This document shows positions 16,485-25,552 of a DNA stretch of 64,000 bases, piece by piece (positions within the stretch are counted from its first letter, which is position 1; each line of letters opens with the position of its first letter). Under the pieces are notes generated by a model. It was not told where the DNA came from and made no database searches. It saw only the letters and a program-made list of their open reading frames with translations. Both the position numbers and the translations under genes were made by a program. This DNA comes from JAWWOW01 sp033851265 (GTDB lineage Bacteria > Actinomycetota > Actinomycetes > JAWWOW01): assembly GCA_033851265.1 (NCBI GenBank), contig JAWWOW010000003.1, forward strand, positions 431,863 to 495,862. Direction: 5' to 3'.

Positions 16485-17179
16485 GCCTGCTCGAGGTCAA
16501 TGACATTCAAGCTGGCTACGGCCCGATGAACGTGCTGCACGACGTGTCGTTCTCGGTGGGTGAAGGTCAGACAGCCGTGATGTTCGGTCTCAACGGCGCT
16601 GGCAAAACGACCACGGTGAACACGATCGCTGGGCTGTTGCCAACGACACGCGGTCAGGTCATCTTCGACGGTGAGCCGTTGACCGGACGCAGCACCTCGC
16701 ACATCGTCGAACGCGGCGTCGCACTCGTACCCGAGGGACGCCGCGTCTTCCCCGACCTCTCGGTGCGCAAGAACCTCGAGCTGGGCGCATGGACACGACG
16801 GTCCGCGATGTCCGAGCAGATGGCCCGCGTCTTCGAATACTTCCCGCGATTGGAGGAACGTGCAGACCAGCTCGCTGGCACGTTGTCGGGCGGCGAGCAA
16901 CAGATGCTCGCCGTCGGCCGCGCGCTCATGAGCCGGCCACGGTTGCTGCTCGTCGACGAAGCTTCTCTCGGTTTGTCGCCCAAACTCGCGGAAACCGTGT
17001 TCCAGATCGTCAAGCAGATCAACACCGACGGCACCACTGTCGTCATGGTCGAGCAGAACGTCGGCGTGCTGCCTTATGCCGATCGTGCGCTCGTCATGGA
17101 GAAGGGCGTCATCACGTTCGACGGGACCGGTAAAGAGCTCGAGAAATCGGGCAACCTGCGCAAGACCTATCTGGGCTGA
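16481..17179 (+). CDS. livF: ABC importer ATPase, LivF type
   Basis: 232 residues, coupled to livG through an ATGA overlap. Walker A is G-L-N-G-A-G-K-T-T (36-44), the signature is L-S-G-G-E-Q-Q-M-L-A, and the Walker B region L-L-L-V-D-E-A-S-L-G-L-S-P carries Ala where most have Pro, as is common in LivF. It is the last gene of the importer operon. Its last 13 bp overlap the convergent membrane-protein gene. Confidence 0.95.
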   Translation: MSLLEVNDIQAGYGPMNVLHDVSFSVGEGQTAVMFGLNGAGKTTTVNTIAGLLPTTRGQVIFDGEPLTGRSTSHIVERGVALVPEGRRVFPDLSVRKNLELGAWTRRSAMSEQMARVFEYFPRLEERADQLAGTLSGGEQQMLAVGRALMSRPRLLLVDEASLGLSPKLAETVFQIVKQINTDGTTVVMVEQNVGVLPYADRALVMEKGVITFDGTGKELEKSGNLRKTYLG

Positions 17180-17700
17180 ATCTCCACGGCGTCCGGTGCG
17201 CAGATGCGGCACGCGGACAGGCCGCGTTCGGCCGCCTCGGCAGGAGTCAGGAGCTGGGTCTCGTCGCGACCATCAACCAGTCGGCAGTCCGGCCGGTGGT
17301 AGGACGTCGACCCGGCCGCGACAAGTCCCGACACGTCACTCGGAGCGACGGCTCGCCGGGCCGGCATGCTGACCGCGTCGACGAGCTCGTCGAGCTTCGC
17401 CTCCAAGCGGGCGCGATCGGCACGATGTGAGTGGCTGACGAGAAGCGCGGATCCGACGACGATGAGGCCCAGCCCGAGAAACCCACCCGAGAGGAGCCAG
17501 GGGAACTGCGCACGTGAATCCGTGATGTGGGTCTTGGTGCCGTCCGACAGCGTCACCTCGATCTGGCTCCCTCGACCGGCGGCGCCGTTCCAGCCGATCC
17601 CGATGACGAGCAGGCCGATCGCGACGATGAGCAGCGCGAGCTTGCCGCCGAAAGCGCCAAGTCGACCGCTCACCCGGGAGAGTTCAGGCAGCTGAGGCAT
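17167..17700 (-). CDS. Membrane protein with C-terminal His/Cys motif
   Basis: 177 residues. Two membrane helices (about 20-40 and 70-90) flank a short extracytoplasmic beta segment. A helical stretch (95-115) leads to a C-terminal motif S-Y-H-R-P-D-C-R-L-V then L-S-A-C-R-I-C-A-P. One His and three Cys suggest a small metal- or DNA-repair-Ada-like site in the cytoplasm. The role is unknown. GGGA lies about 6 nt before the ATG. The gene sits between the Liv operon and the VWA gene and is probably monocistronic. Confidence 0.75.
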   Translation of the reverse strand: MPQLPELSRVSGRLGAFGGKLALLIVAIGLLVIGIGWNGAAGRGSQIEVTLSDGTKTHITDSRAQFPWLLSGGFLGLGLIVVGSALLVSHSHRADRARLEAKLDELVDAVSMPARRAVAPSDVSGLVAAGSTSYHRPDCRLVDGRDETQLLTPAEAAERGLSACRICAPDAVEIQPR

Positions 17701-17735
17701 CCGATCCCTTTCGCCACTTGTTCGCGGACTCCTGC

Positions 17736-19703
17736 CTAGGCAGTACGACGCCGTCCCTTACGCGCCCGGATGTAGTCGCTGACGACGTAGTCACCGAGTT
17801 GGTCTACCGACGGCGAGAAGACCCGCCCCCCGTTGCGCCGGGCCACCGCCTCCACAAATCGAAGGAGTGGCGGCTCGTCGTCAAGCATGAACACGTTGAT
17901 GGTCGCCCCGCGGCGCGTGATCTTCTCCACCTCGGCGAGCGTCAGCTCGAGCGTCTCGGCAAGGGGCGGCCAGCAGAACTCCGATCGACCGTTGGGCAGC
18001 AGGTGTGCGGTCGGCTCGCCGTCGGTGACCACCATGACGATGTGCTCTGAGTCGGGATGCTTGGCGAGGTGACGTCCCGCGAGGATGAGGGCGTGCTGCA
18101 GGTTCGTGCCCTGCACCATGTCCCACGACAGGCCAGCCAAGTCGGTCGCCTTGAGCCGGCGTGCGTAGTTCGAGAACCCGATGACCTCGATGGCGTCCTG
18201 CGGGTATTTCGTCGAGACGAGTGAGTGCAGAGCGAGCGCGGTTGCCTTGGCCGGACCCCACGTTCCGCGCAGCGCCATCGAATACGACAAGTCGACGAGG
18301 AGCGCGACGGCTGCGCTTGCGCGACGCTCGGTCTCGTGCACTTCGAAGTCCTCGACCGCGAGACGCACCGGACCGCCAGTCGGACCTTGGCGCATGATCG
18401 CGTTGCGCACGGTTCGTACGACGTCGAGCGGCTGCTCGTCACCGAACCGCCACTCCCGGCTTGCGCCGGTCAACTCGCCGGCAGCGCCTGCGTCCGGTGT
18501 CTCGTGATCGCCGCGTCCGCGTGACTCGATCGAGTCGAACACCCGACGCAGCGCGGTTGCGCCGATTCGGCGTACTGCGCGCGGTGTCAGCTCGAGCCGG
18601 CCGCCATCGCGAGTGAGATAGCCCTGGCGTTCCAACTCGCGCTCGATGCGACGGAGCTGAGCAACGTCGTCGACTGCCTGGCGACCGAGCGCACGTTCGA
18701 CGGCTTCGTCGTCGACGTCATCGAGGGACGCACCGGGGTAATCCTGACCGAGCGTCGACTCGAGCTCGTCGAGATCGGCGAGCTCCTCCAGCGCGGTCGT
18801 GGCATCGCCAAGACCGAGCGGGTCCTCACCACGCATTCGTTCGCGCCGGCTCCAGTCGAGATCCGGACGGCGCGCCCGCAGCGCATCGCCGAGACGGCTC
18901 ATCTCGTGCGCGAGGCCCATGTCCTCCATCGCTGCTGCCATGAGGTTGGACAGCTCGTCGCGTTGTTCCGGGGACAGCGATGCGAGCATTCGTTGCGCGG
19001 CCGCTGCGCGACGCGCGAGCGCGTCGACGAGTTCTTCGAGTGTCTGTGGGTTCTCCGGGAAGAAGTCGCCGTAGTTGTCCATGAACTGCCCGAACGTCTC
19101 GGTCGTGTCCTCGCCGCGCCCATCCGCATCCAGCATCGCGTTGAGGTCGGCCAGCATGTCCTTGACACGTTGCATGTCTTGCGGACTCGCGCCTTCCAGC
19201 GCTTGCTTCATGCCACGGAACTGGCTGTCGAGGACCTCGCGCCGCAGCAGATCCCTGATCTGTTCGTACGTCGCAGCCGCCTCGGGCGACTTCCACTCGT
19301 AGTCGGCGAGCGCTCGCACGGCACGCGCAGTGTCGTTGGGAAGCGTGTCGAGCTCGGCTTCGCGCAGGCGTGCGTCGTCGGACGGATCCGGGAACAGCGT
19401 GGCGCGTTCTTGTTCGAGCGCCTGGTCGAGCAGGTTGCGTACCTCTTCGAGGGTGCCGTCGAGCCGGCCGCGGTTGCGGGCTTCGCGCTGCTGCTGGCGG
19501 ACGCGCCGCATGAGGTCGTCGAGACCGCGCAGGCCGTCGGCGCCGCGACGCAGCAAGGAGGAAAGGGCGTCGCGCGGACTGGCACCCGCGAGCACGTCGT
19601 CGCCGAGTGCGTCGAGTGCTTGGGCTACGTCGTAGGGCGGAGCCAGCGGATCCGCGCCGCCCTGCCAGGCGCCGTAGCGGTAGCGGTCGCGGTCAACCGC
19701 CAT
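17736..19703 (-). CDS. VWA-domain protein partner of a MoxR/Mg-chelatase-type ATPase
   Basis: 655 residues from ATG 19703, which overlaps the ATPase stop by 11 bp. A longer reading upstream is the ATPase gene in the wrong frame. The N-terminal two thirds is charged and helical. The VWA domain is at about 450-640 with MIDAS motif D-L-S-Y-S-M, the conserved Thr in Q-G-T-N-L-Q-H-A, and V-V-T-D-G-E-P. Such proteins bind Mg2+-dependent targets that the paired AAA ATPase remodels, as in BchD/BchI or CoxE/CoxD systems. The specific target is unknown. Translation is coupled to the ATPase. Confidence 0.9.
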   Translation of the reverse strand: MAVDRDRYRYGAWQGGADPLAPPYDVAQALDALGDDVLAGASPRDALSSLLRRGADGLRGLDDLMRRVRQQQREARNRGRLDGTLEEVRNLLDQALEQERATLFPDPSDDARLREAELDTLPNDTARAVRALADYEWKSPEAAATYEQIRDLLRREVLDSQFRGMKQALEGASPQDMQRVKDMLADLNAMLDADGRGEDTTETFGQFMDNYGDFFPENPQTLEELVDALARRAAAAQRMLASLSPEQRDELSNLMAAAMEDMGLAHEMSRLGDALRARRPDLDWSRRERMRGEDPLGLGDATTALEELADLDELESTLGQDYPGASLDDVDDEAVERALGRQAVDDVAQLRRIERELERQGYLTRDGGRLELTPRAVRRIGATALRRVFDSIESRGRGDHETPDAGAAGELTGASREWRFGDEQPLDVVRTVRNAIMRQGPTGGPVRLAVEDFEVHETERRASAAVALLVDLSYSMALRGTWGPAKATALALHSLVSTKYPQDAIEVIGFSNYARRLKATDLAGLSWDMVQGTNLQHALILAGRHLAKHPDSEHIVMVVTDGEPTAHLLPNGRSEFCWPPLAETLELTLAEVEKITRRGATINVFMLDDEPPLLRFVEAVARRNGGRVFSPSVDQLGDYVVSDYIRARKGRRRTA

Positions 19704-21126
19704 ACACAGTCCGGCCGGGTAGGTCGTCCTTCGACAGTCGGCGGCCGAGGTGCAACCCCTCGAGCGCGAACTCGATGGCCGCCGCAGCAAGCCCTGGTGT
19801 CTCGGCGCCCTCGTCCATCCCGAGCCGTTCGAGCAGCTTCGCCAGCCCGGGCATTGGTCCGACTCGCTGCAGCAAGACACCGGCCGGGACGAGCGGTCCG
19901 CTTTCGACCGTTCCTTCTTCGTCGAACTTCGCGAGTAGGCCGGAGAGGTCCGCACCGGCGAGCCGGGCGCGGAAGGTGTCATTGATGGCGCGTTTGAGCA
20001 GGTGCGCGAGCACCTCTGCTTCGCGGCCCTCCTCGCTGGCTTCGAACTCCACCTTGCCGCGCAATGTCTCGACGACGGCGGGCAGGTCGCACACTCGGGC
20101 AACGGCTGGTTCCTCGCCGGTGAGTGCGGCGCGGCGTACGGCGGAAGCGGCAACCGTCTCGGCGGCCGCGACGGCAAACCGCGCGGAGACACCAGAGCGC
20201 GCATCGATCGCCGGCGACTCGCGTACATGCCTGGTGAAACGCGCGAGCACCTCGATCAGGTGGTCGGGCAGCATCGCGGACACCGCGTCCGGTCCCCAGT
20301 GCAGGAACGCCTCTTGCCGGATCAGGGAGATCTCGTCGTCGAGCCTCAGCGGGTAATGCGTGTGGATCTCTGCGCCGAACCGGTCCTTCAGTGGCGTGAT
20401 GATGCGACCGCGGTTGGTGTAGTCCTCGGGGTTAGCGCTCGCAATGAGCATCAGGTCGAGTGGCAGGCGCAGCGCGTAGCCGCGCACCTGGATGTCGCGT
20501 TCTTCCAACACGTTCAGCAGCGCGACCTGGATGCGCTCGGCCAGGTCGGGGAGCTCGTTGACCGAGAAGATGCCGCGGTTGGTCCGCGGCACGAGTCCGT
20601 AGTGGATCGTCTCCGGGTCGCCCAGAGTCCGGCCCTCGGCAACCTTCACCGGATCCACGTCGCCGATCAGGTCACCGACTGAGGTGTCGGGAGTCGCAAG
20701 CTTCTCGCCGTACCGCTCGCTGCGGTGCTTCCACGCGATTGGCAGGTCGTCACCGAGCTCGTCGGCGCGGCGACGGCAGCCGACGCAGACGGGCGCGTAG
20801 GGGTGGTCGTTGATCTCGCAGCCGGCGATGACGGGCGTCCACTCGTCGAGCAGGCCGATGAGCGTGCGGATGAGCCGAGTCTTGCCCTGACCACGCTCGC
20901 CGAGCAGCACCATGTCGTGGCCGGCCAGCAGGGCATGCTCGAGTTGTGGCAGCACGGTGTCGTCGAACCCGATGATGCCCGGGAAGCGCTCCGCACCCTC
21001 CCGAAGGCCGATGAGGAGGTTGTCCCGCAGCTCTGCCTTGACGGTCTTGTGCTCATGAGCGGACGTGCGCAGCTCGGACAGTGTTCGCGGTGTCGGGGCC
21101 TGTGCTGATGGCGGCGGTGAGGTCAC
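19693..21126 (-). CDS. MoxR/Mg-chelatase subunit I-like AAA ATPase
   Basis: 477 residues from GTG 21126, 6 nt after a TACCGT box; the longer in-frame extension overlaps the divergent FIST gene. Walker A is G-E-R-G-Q-G-K-T. A sensor-type segment G-I-F-S-V-N-E-L-P-D-L is followed by A-N-P-E-D-Y-T-N-R-G-R-I-I-T-P-L-K-D-R-F-G, typical of the Mg-chelatase clade. Residues about 95-110 carry C-V-G-C next to H-P-Y-A-P, a possible small metal-binding insertion. It works with the VWA protein encoded next; no chlorophyll genes are nearby, so a chaperone role is likelier. Confidence 0.9.
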   Translation of the reverse strand: MTSPPPSAQAPTPRTLSELRTSAHEHKTVKAELRDNLLIGLREGAERFPGIIGFDDTVLPQLEHALLAGHDMVLLGERGQGKTRLIRTLIGLLDEWTPVIAGCEINDHPYAPVCVGCRRRADELGDDLPIAWKHRSERYGEKLATPDTSVGDLIGDVDPVKVAEGRTLGDPETIHYGLVPRTNRGIFSVNELPDLAERIQVALLNVLEERDIQVRGYALRLPLDLMLIASANPEDYTNRGRIITPLKDRFGAEIHTHYPLRLDDEISLIRQEAFLHWGPDAVSAMLPDHLIEVLARFTRHVRESPAIDARSGVSARFAVAAAETVAASAVRRAALTGEEPAVARVCDLPAVVETLRGKVEFEASEEGREAEVLAHLLKRAINDTFRARLAGADLSGLLAKFDEEGTVESGPLVPAGVLLQRVGPMPGLAKLLERLGMDEGAETPGLAAAAIEFALEGLHLGRRLSKDDLPGRTVYGG

Positions 21127-21132
21127 CGCTTC

Positions 21133-21138
21133 ACGGTA
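21133..21138 (-). promoter_or_regulatory. -10 box of the MoxR-like ATPase gene (leaderless type)
   Basis: TACCGT on the minus strand, 6 nt before the GTG at 21126. Confidence 0.6.
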
Positions 21139-21165
21139 GTCCCCGGGATCAAGGAGACTGTGTCC

Positions 21166-22365
21166 GTGGCGCGATTCGGAGATGGACTGGCGAGTGACCC
21201 TGATCTCGTCCGGGCCGCCGAGTCGGCCACCCGTCAAGCGCTCGAACCGTTGGCCGGTCGCCAACCTGATCTGGCGTGCGTGTTCATCTGCAGCGACGAC
21301 GCCGACGCCGCCGGCGCGGCCGCGGCTCGCGCCGCTGAGATCTCGGGGGCGGCGGCGACGCTCGGGTGCACGGCCGGTGGTGTCATCGGCGGTGCGCGCG
21401 GGGTCGAGGCGACCAACGCCGTCAGCGTGTGGACTGCCGTCATGCCCGGTGCCTCGGTCCGCACATTCCATCTCGAAGTGATGCGCACCGACGGTGGTCT
21501 CGCCGTCGTCGGGCTTCCGGAGCGCTTAGACGACGACGCCGTCGTGGTGTTGCTCGCGGACCCGTGGTCGTTTCCCGCTGACGGCTTCGTCGAGCGGTCG
21601 AACGAAGCGCTCGCCGATCTGCCGATTGTCGGCGGGCTCGCAACTGGTCCGCGCGGAGCAGGATCCACGCGGCTGCTCGTTGACGGGCGAGTAGTCGAGC
21701 GGGGTGCGGTCGGCGTCGTTCTCGGCGGTCCCGTCGCCGCGCAGGCACTGGTCAGTCAGGGATGCCGACCGGTCGGACCAGCGATGACCGTGACTGCTGT
21801 CGACGGCAACATCATTTTGGGCCTTGCCGGCACTCGTGCCTTCGACAAGCTTGAAGCCGTCGTCAACGCATTGGAGCCCAGCGAACAAGCGCTCGTGTCC
21901 GCCGGAATGCACATCGGCATCGCGATGGATGAGTACGCCGAAGAGCACGAACGCGGTGACTTCTTGATCCGCGGCGTTCTCGGCGCTGACCGCGAGACCG
22001 GTGGCGTCGTGATCGGGGACGTCGTCGACGTCGGTTGCACTGTTCGATTCCAGGTGCGGGACGCCGAGGCCGCCGACGAGGACTTGCGCATCCTGCTCGA
22101 CCGGTTCAACGAACGCTCCGGCTTCGACACGGTCGAAGGTGCCTTGCTCTTCTCCTGCAACGGACGCGGCGGAAACCTGTTCGCATCAGCTGACCACGAC
22201 GTTCTCGCCGTACGTCGTGGACTCGCTACCGCGGGCGTGGCCGGATTCTTTGCAGCAGGTGAGATCGGTCCGGTCGGTGGACGCAACCACCTTCATGGCT
22301 TCACGGCGTCGGTTCTCGCGTTCGGTTCCGGACCGTCGGCCGCGCGCGGGACGTCTCGTGCCTGA
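21166..22365 (+). CDS. FIST-domain signal transduction protein
   Basis: 399 residues from GTG 21166, which lies 9 nt after AAGGAG (21151-21156); an earlier GTG at 21160 is only 3 nt from that site. The FIST N-domain runs to about 200 (L-G-C-T-A-G-G-V-I-G, then L-P-I-V-G-G-L-A-T-G). The FIST C-domain follows, with L-L-F-S-C-N-G-R-G and a terminal F-F-A-A-G-E-I-G-P-V-G-G-R-N-H-L-H-G-F. The family is a predicted small-ligand (possibly amino acid) sensor, here without a fused output domain. It overlaps the ROK kinase gene by 8 bp. Confidence 0.9.
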   Translation: MARFGDGLASDPDLVRAAESATRQALEPLAGRQPDLACVFICSDDADAAGAAAARAAEISGAAATLGCTAGGVIGGARGVEATNAVSVWTAVMPGASVRTFHLEVMRTDGGLAVVGLPERLDDDAVVVLLADPWSFPADGFVERSNEALADLPIVGGLATGPRGAGSTRLLVDGRVVERGAVGVVLGGPVAAQALVSQGCRPVGPAMTVTAVDGNIILGLAGTRAFDKLEAVVNALEPSEQALVSAGMHIGIAMDEYAEEHERGDFLIRGVLGADRETGGVVIGDVVDVGCTVRFQVRDAEAADEDLRILLDRFNERSGFDTVEGALLFSCNGRGGNLFASADHDVLAVRRGLATAGVAGFFAAGEIGPVGGRNHLHGFTASVLAFGSGPSAARGTSRA

Positions 22366-23299
22366 CAGCGTTCTGGCCCTCGACCTCGGCGGGACAAAGT
22401 TGGCTGCGGCCATCGTCGATCGCACGGGACGCATCGACGTCTCCGATCGCGTGCCGACACCGCCGGCAGGAACGGTCGACGCCGAACAGCTCTGGGCGAC
22501 GCTCACCTCGCTGATCGACCGCGTCACCAAAGACGGACGCACTCCAGTCGGTGTCGGCGTCGGCTGCGGCGGCCCAATGACATGGCCCGTCGGCGACGTG
22601 TCACCACTGAACATTCCTGCGTGGCGCGACTTCCCGTTACGTGCCCGGCTGGCCGAGCTCTATCCGAACGTGCCAGTGCGCGTACACAACGATGCAGTGT
22701 GCGTCGCTGTCGGCGAGCACTGGCGCGGGGCGGGCCGCGATCGCGAACACGTGCTTGGCATCGTCGTGTCGACCGGGGTTGGCGGCGGCTTGGTGCTCGG
22801 TGACCGGCTCATCGACGGGGCGAGTGGCAACGCCGGCCACATCGGTCACGTCGTCGTGGAACCGGATGGTCCACCGTGCGTATGCGGCGGTTATGGCTGC
22901 CTCGAAGCCATTGCCCGCGGTCCTGCCATCGTGCAGTGGGCGACGGACCAAGGGTGGCGGCCCGGCACGACCGGGCTGACCGGTCGCGACCTTGCCGACG
23001 ATGCGGGCAGGGGGGACCCCGTCGCGCGGGCCGCGCTCGCGAGAGCAGGACGAGCCGTGGGAATCGCGATCGCGTCGGCGACGCTGCTCTGCGACCTCGA
23101 CGTGGTAGCCATCGGCGGCGGGCTGGCACAAGCGGGGCCACTGCTCTTTGACCCGTTGGAAGAGGCGTTCCGTCGGCACGCGCGGCTCGAGTTCGCGAGT
23201 GGCGTACGCGTGGTGCCAGCAGATCTAGGCCAGGATGCCGGCCTCGTTGGCGCCGCCGCACTCGTGCTTGCCGGTGACCGTTACTGGCACGCCGACTGA
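22358..23299 (+). CDS. ROK-family sugar kinase (glucokinase-like)
   Basis: 313 residues from GTG 22358, overlapping the FIST stop. The ATP site D-L-G-G-T-K is at 9-14. The ROK zinc centre C-V-C-G-G-Y-G-C-L-E starts at Cys174, preceded by the His of G-N-A-G-H-I-G-H. There is no N-terminal helix-turn-helix, so it is an enzyme rather than a repressor. Glucose is the likeliest substrate; N-acetylated hexoses are possible. Its stop abuts the convergent exporter's stop as TGATCA. Confidence 0.9.
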   Translation: MPDSVLALDLGGTKLAAAIVDRTGRIDVSDRVPTPPAGTVDAEQLWATLTSLIDRVTKDGRTPVGVGVGCGGPMTWPVGDVSPLNIPAWRDFPLRARLAELYPNVPVRVHNDAVCVAVGEHWRGAGRDREHVLGIVVSTGVGGGLVLGDRLIDGASGNAGHIGHVVVEPDGPPCVCGGYGCLEAIARGPAIVQWATDQGWRPGTTGLTGRDLADDAGRGDPVARAALARAGRAVGIAIASATLLCDLDVVAIGGGLAQAGPLLFDPLEEAFRRHARLEFASGVRVVPADLGQDAGLVGAAALVLAGDRYWHAD

Positions 23300-24898
23300 T
23301 CAGTCGATAGTGGCGCCGACCGCAGCGGCCTGCGCCTCGCCGCCGGGAACTGCCGCGGCGACGTCTTGGCCCATGGCAGGGGTGTCACGCAGCCGTACTT
23401 CCTTCAGCATCAACGCCAGAAAGAACGAGACTGCAGCCACCGGTGTACCGACCAGGAAAAGTGTGTGCAGTGCATGGACGAACCCTTGGAGGACGCCGTC
23501 CAGGATGGGCGGTGGGAGCCGGTGCACCGCTTCCGGGCTGGCGGTCAGGTTGCCCGTGCTGATGGCCTTGCCTGCTGCAGCTGGGACGAGTTTTCCGAGC
23601 CAGTGATTCAGCTGGCTGTTGAAAATCGCCCCGAAGATGGCGACCCCGAAGGCGCCACCCATCGCGCGGAAGAAGGTCACCGACGCTGTGGCGACGCCGA
23701 GGTCACGGATGTCCATCGAGTTCTGCACGGCGAGGATGACGTTCTGCATGATCAGGCCCATGCCGAAACCCAGCACGGCGATGTAGATCCCGAATGTCGT
23801 GTACGACGTCGTCAGCGTCAGGTGTGACAGCAGGTACATGCCGAACGTCATCAGCGCCGTACCGATGACCGGAAAGATCTTGTACCGCCCGAGCCGGCTG
23901 ACCAGGCGGCCGCTTCCGATGGACGCGACCAAGACACCGACCATCATCGGGATCAGCAACAGTCCAGAAGCTGTGGCGGAGGCACCATGCACCAGTTGCA
24001 AGTACACGGGCAGGAAGATCATCGCGCCGAACATCGAAACGCCGAGTACGAACATCAGCGTTGATGCGACGTTGAAGATGCCGTTGTGGAACAGCCGCGG
24101 CGGCAGGATCGGCTCGGCGACCCGCTGCTCCCACCAGAAGAAGACGGCAAGGAGTACGACGCCTGCGATCCCGAGCGCGATGATGATTGGCGACGTCCAT
24201 GCGAACTGCGAGCCGCCCCACACCGTCACGAGGAGCAGCGCGCTGACGCCGGCAACGAGCACGCCAGCGCCGAGGTAGTCGATGTCGTGCTCCTGTCGCC
24301 GGAACGGCAGGTTGAGCACCGCGCTCGTCACCACAAGCGCGAGGATGCCGAGCGGCACATTGATGTAGAACACCCATCGCCAGGACAGGTTGTCGACGAA
24401 GAACCCGCCGGCTAACGGACCGCCGACACTCGCGAGCGCGAAGACCGCACCGAAGTAGCCCTGGTATCGACCGCGTTCTCGCGGGCTCACCACGTCGGCG
24501 ACGATCACCAACGCAAGAGTGAGCAGACCGCCGGCACCAAGGCCCTGTATCGCGCGGAACGCGATCAGCTCGCCCATGTTCTGCGCAAGACCGGACAGCA
24601 CTGACCCGATCAGGAAGATGATGATCGCTGCCTGGAAGACCTGCTTGCGTCCGTAGAGGTCGGAGATCTTTCCGTACAACGGTGTCGAGGCGGTTGACGT
24701 CAGCAAGTACGCCGTGACCACCCACGACAAGTGGTCGAGACCGCCGAGGTCACCGACGATCGTCGGCAACGCCGTCGCGACGATCGTCTGGTCGAGCGCA
24801 GCGAGCAACATCCCGAGACCGAGACCGCTGAACACGAGCACGATCTGGCGGTGCGTCATCTGAACGGGCGGCCGAGCGGCCGCCGCAGTGGTGGCCAT
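23300..24898 (-). CDS. EmrB/QacA-type (DHA2) MFS multidrug exporter
   Basis: 532 residues, 14 predicted helices. DHA2 marks include L-D-Q-T-I-V-A-T-A-L-P-T-I in helix 1, the motif-A loop G-K-I-S-D-L-Y-G-R-K-Q and G-Q-G-L-G-A-G-G-L in helix 4. It expels lipophilic drugs using the proton gradient. The ATG overlaps the upstream MarR stop (TGATG), so regulator and pump form one transcription unit, the usual arrangement for a pump induced by its own substrate. Confidence 0.94.
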   Translation of the reverse strand: MATTAAAARPPVQMTHRQIVLVFSGLGLGMLLAALDQTIVATALPTIVGDLGGLDHLSWVVTAYLLTSTASTPLYGKISDLYGRKQVFQAAIIIFLIGSVLSGLAQNMGELIAFRAIQGLGAGGLLTLALVIVADVVSPRERGRYQGYFGAVFALASVGGPLAGGFFVDNLSWRWVFYINVPLGILALVVTSAVLNLPFRRQEHDIDYLGAGVLVAGVSALLLVTVWGGSQFAWTSPIIIALGIAGVVLLAVFFWWEQRVAEPILPPRLFHNGIFNVASTLMFVLGVSMFGAMIFLPVYLQLVHGASATASGLLLIPMMVGVLVASIGSGRLVSRLGRYKIFPVIGTALMTFGMYLLSHLTLTTSYTTFGIYIAVLGFGMGLIMQNVILAVQNSMDIRDLGVATASVTFFRAMGGAFGVAIFGAIFNSQLNHWLGKLVPAAAGKAISTGNLTASPEAVHRLPPPILDGVLQGFVHALHTLFLVGTPVAAVSFFLALMLKEVRLRDTPAMGQDVAAAVPGGEAQAAAVGATID

Positions 24899-25398
24899 CA
24901 CTTCTCCGCGTTGGTCAGGACACTGGCTACCAGCTGCGATGCCCGGTCTGGTTGCAGATCACCCGCGAGCCGGGTCAGCAGCGACGTCAACGAGCGCCGG
25001 TCGCGCTCGGACCAGTCGGCCAATGCGGCTTCGATCAGCTCGCCGAATGCCGACTTCACGTCGTCGACAAGCGCGCGACCGGCATCGGTCGGCTCGAGCA
25101 GGCTGGCGCGGCGGTCGTCCGGGTCGGGAGTGCGCCCGAGTAGCCCGAGATCTTCCAGCGCCTTGACCTGGCGGCTGACCGTGGACAGATCAAGCCCGAG
25201 CACGCCGGCGAGGTCCGACATGCGGGCCGTGCCGAGGTCGGTGGCGCGGGCGAGGGTGACGTAGGCCGCGCGGTCGACCCGCCGGTCGATACCGAAGGTC
25301 TGCGGGCTGACCCGCAGTGCGAACAGTGCTCGGGCCAGGGTCATGAGTGCCTCGCCGAGGGCATGGTCGGCGCGCACGTTGGCGGTGGTGGTAGTCAC
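24898..25398 (-). CDS. MarR-family transcriptional regulator
   Basis: 166 residues from GTG. The winged helix runs from about 55 to 115 (R-M-S-D-L-A-G-V-L-G-L-D-L-S-T-V-S-R-Q-V-K-A-L-E, then the wing D-P-D-D-R-R-A-S-L-L). It is first in the operon with the exporter and is expected to repress it by binding the palindrome at the promoter start (25414-25434). The ribosome site is weak (GGAG 4 nt before GTG). Confidence 0.93.
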   Translation of the reverse strand: MTTTTANVRADHALGEALMTLARALFALRVSPQTFGIDRRVDRAAYVTLARATDLGTARMSDLAGVLGLDLSTVSRQVKALEDLGLLGRTPDPDDRRASLLEPTDAGRALVDDVKSAFGELIEAALADWSERDRRSLTSLLTRLAGDLQPDRASQLVASVLTNAEK

Positions 25399-25413
25399 GG
25401 GGCTCCCAAGGAG

Positions 25414-25459
25414 ATGCTTGCTACAAGCAAGTATGTATCCACTCCGATGGTTGCGTCAA
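25414..25459 (-). promoter_or_regulatory. Promoter and probable MarR operator
   Basis: Minus-strand -35 TTGACG (25454-25459), 16-bp spacer, then -10 TACATA (25432-25437). An imperfect 21-bp palindrome (25414-25434) with core CTTGC-N5-GCAAG overlaps the end of the -10 and the transcription start. A half-site copy, CAARCAAGT, occurs at both 25424-25432 and 25457-25465, 33 bp apart (three helical turns), the second covering the -35. Confidence 0.6.
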
Positions 25460-25552
25460 ACAAGTTTCCCTGCCGCGCTGCTGGGTGAGCCGCCGGTCGG
25501 TAGGTCCACACCCAGACGGCGCGCCGCTGGGCCAGTCACCCAGTGGCGGAGT

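Noticed and set aside
19704..20228. Possible 175-residue N-terminal extension of the VWA protein
   Set aside because: It lies entirely within the AAA ATPase gene in another frame, is Arg/Ser/Pro-rich shadow sequence, and the ATG at 19703 gives the usual overlap with the ATPase stop.
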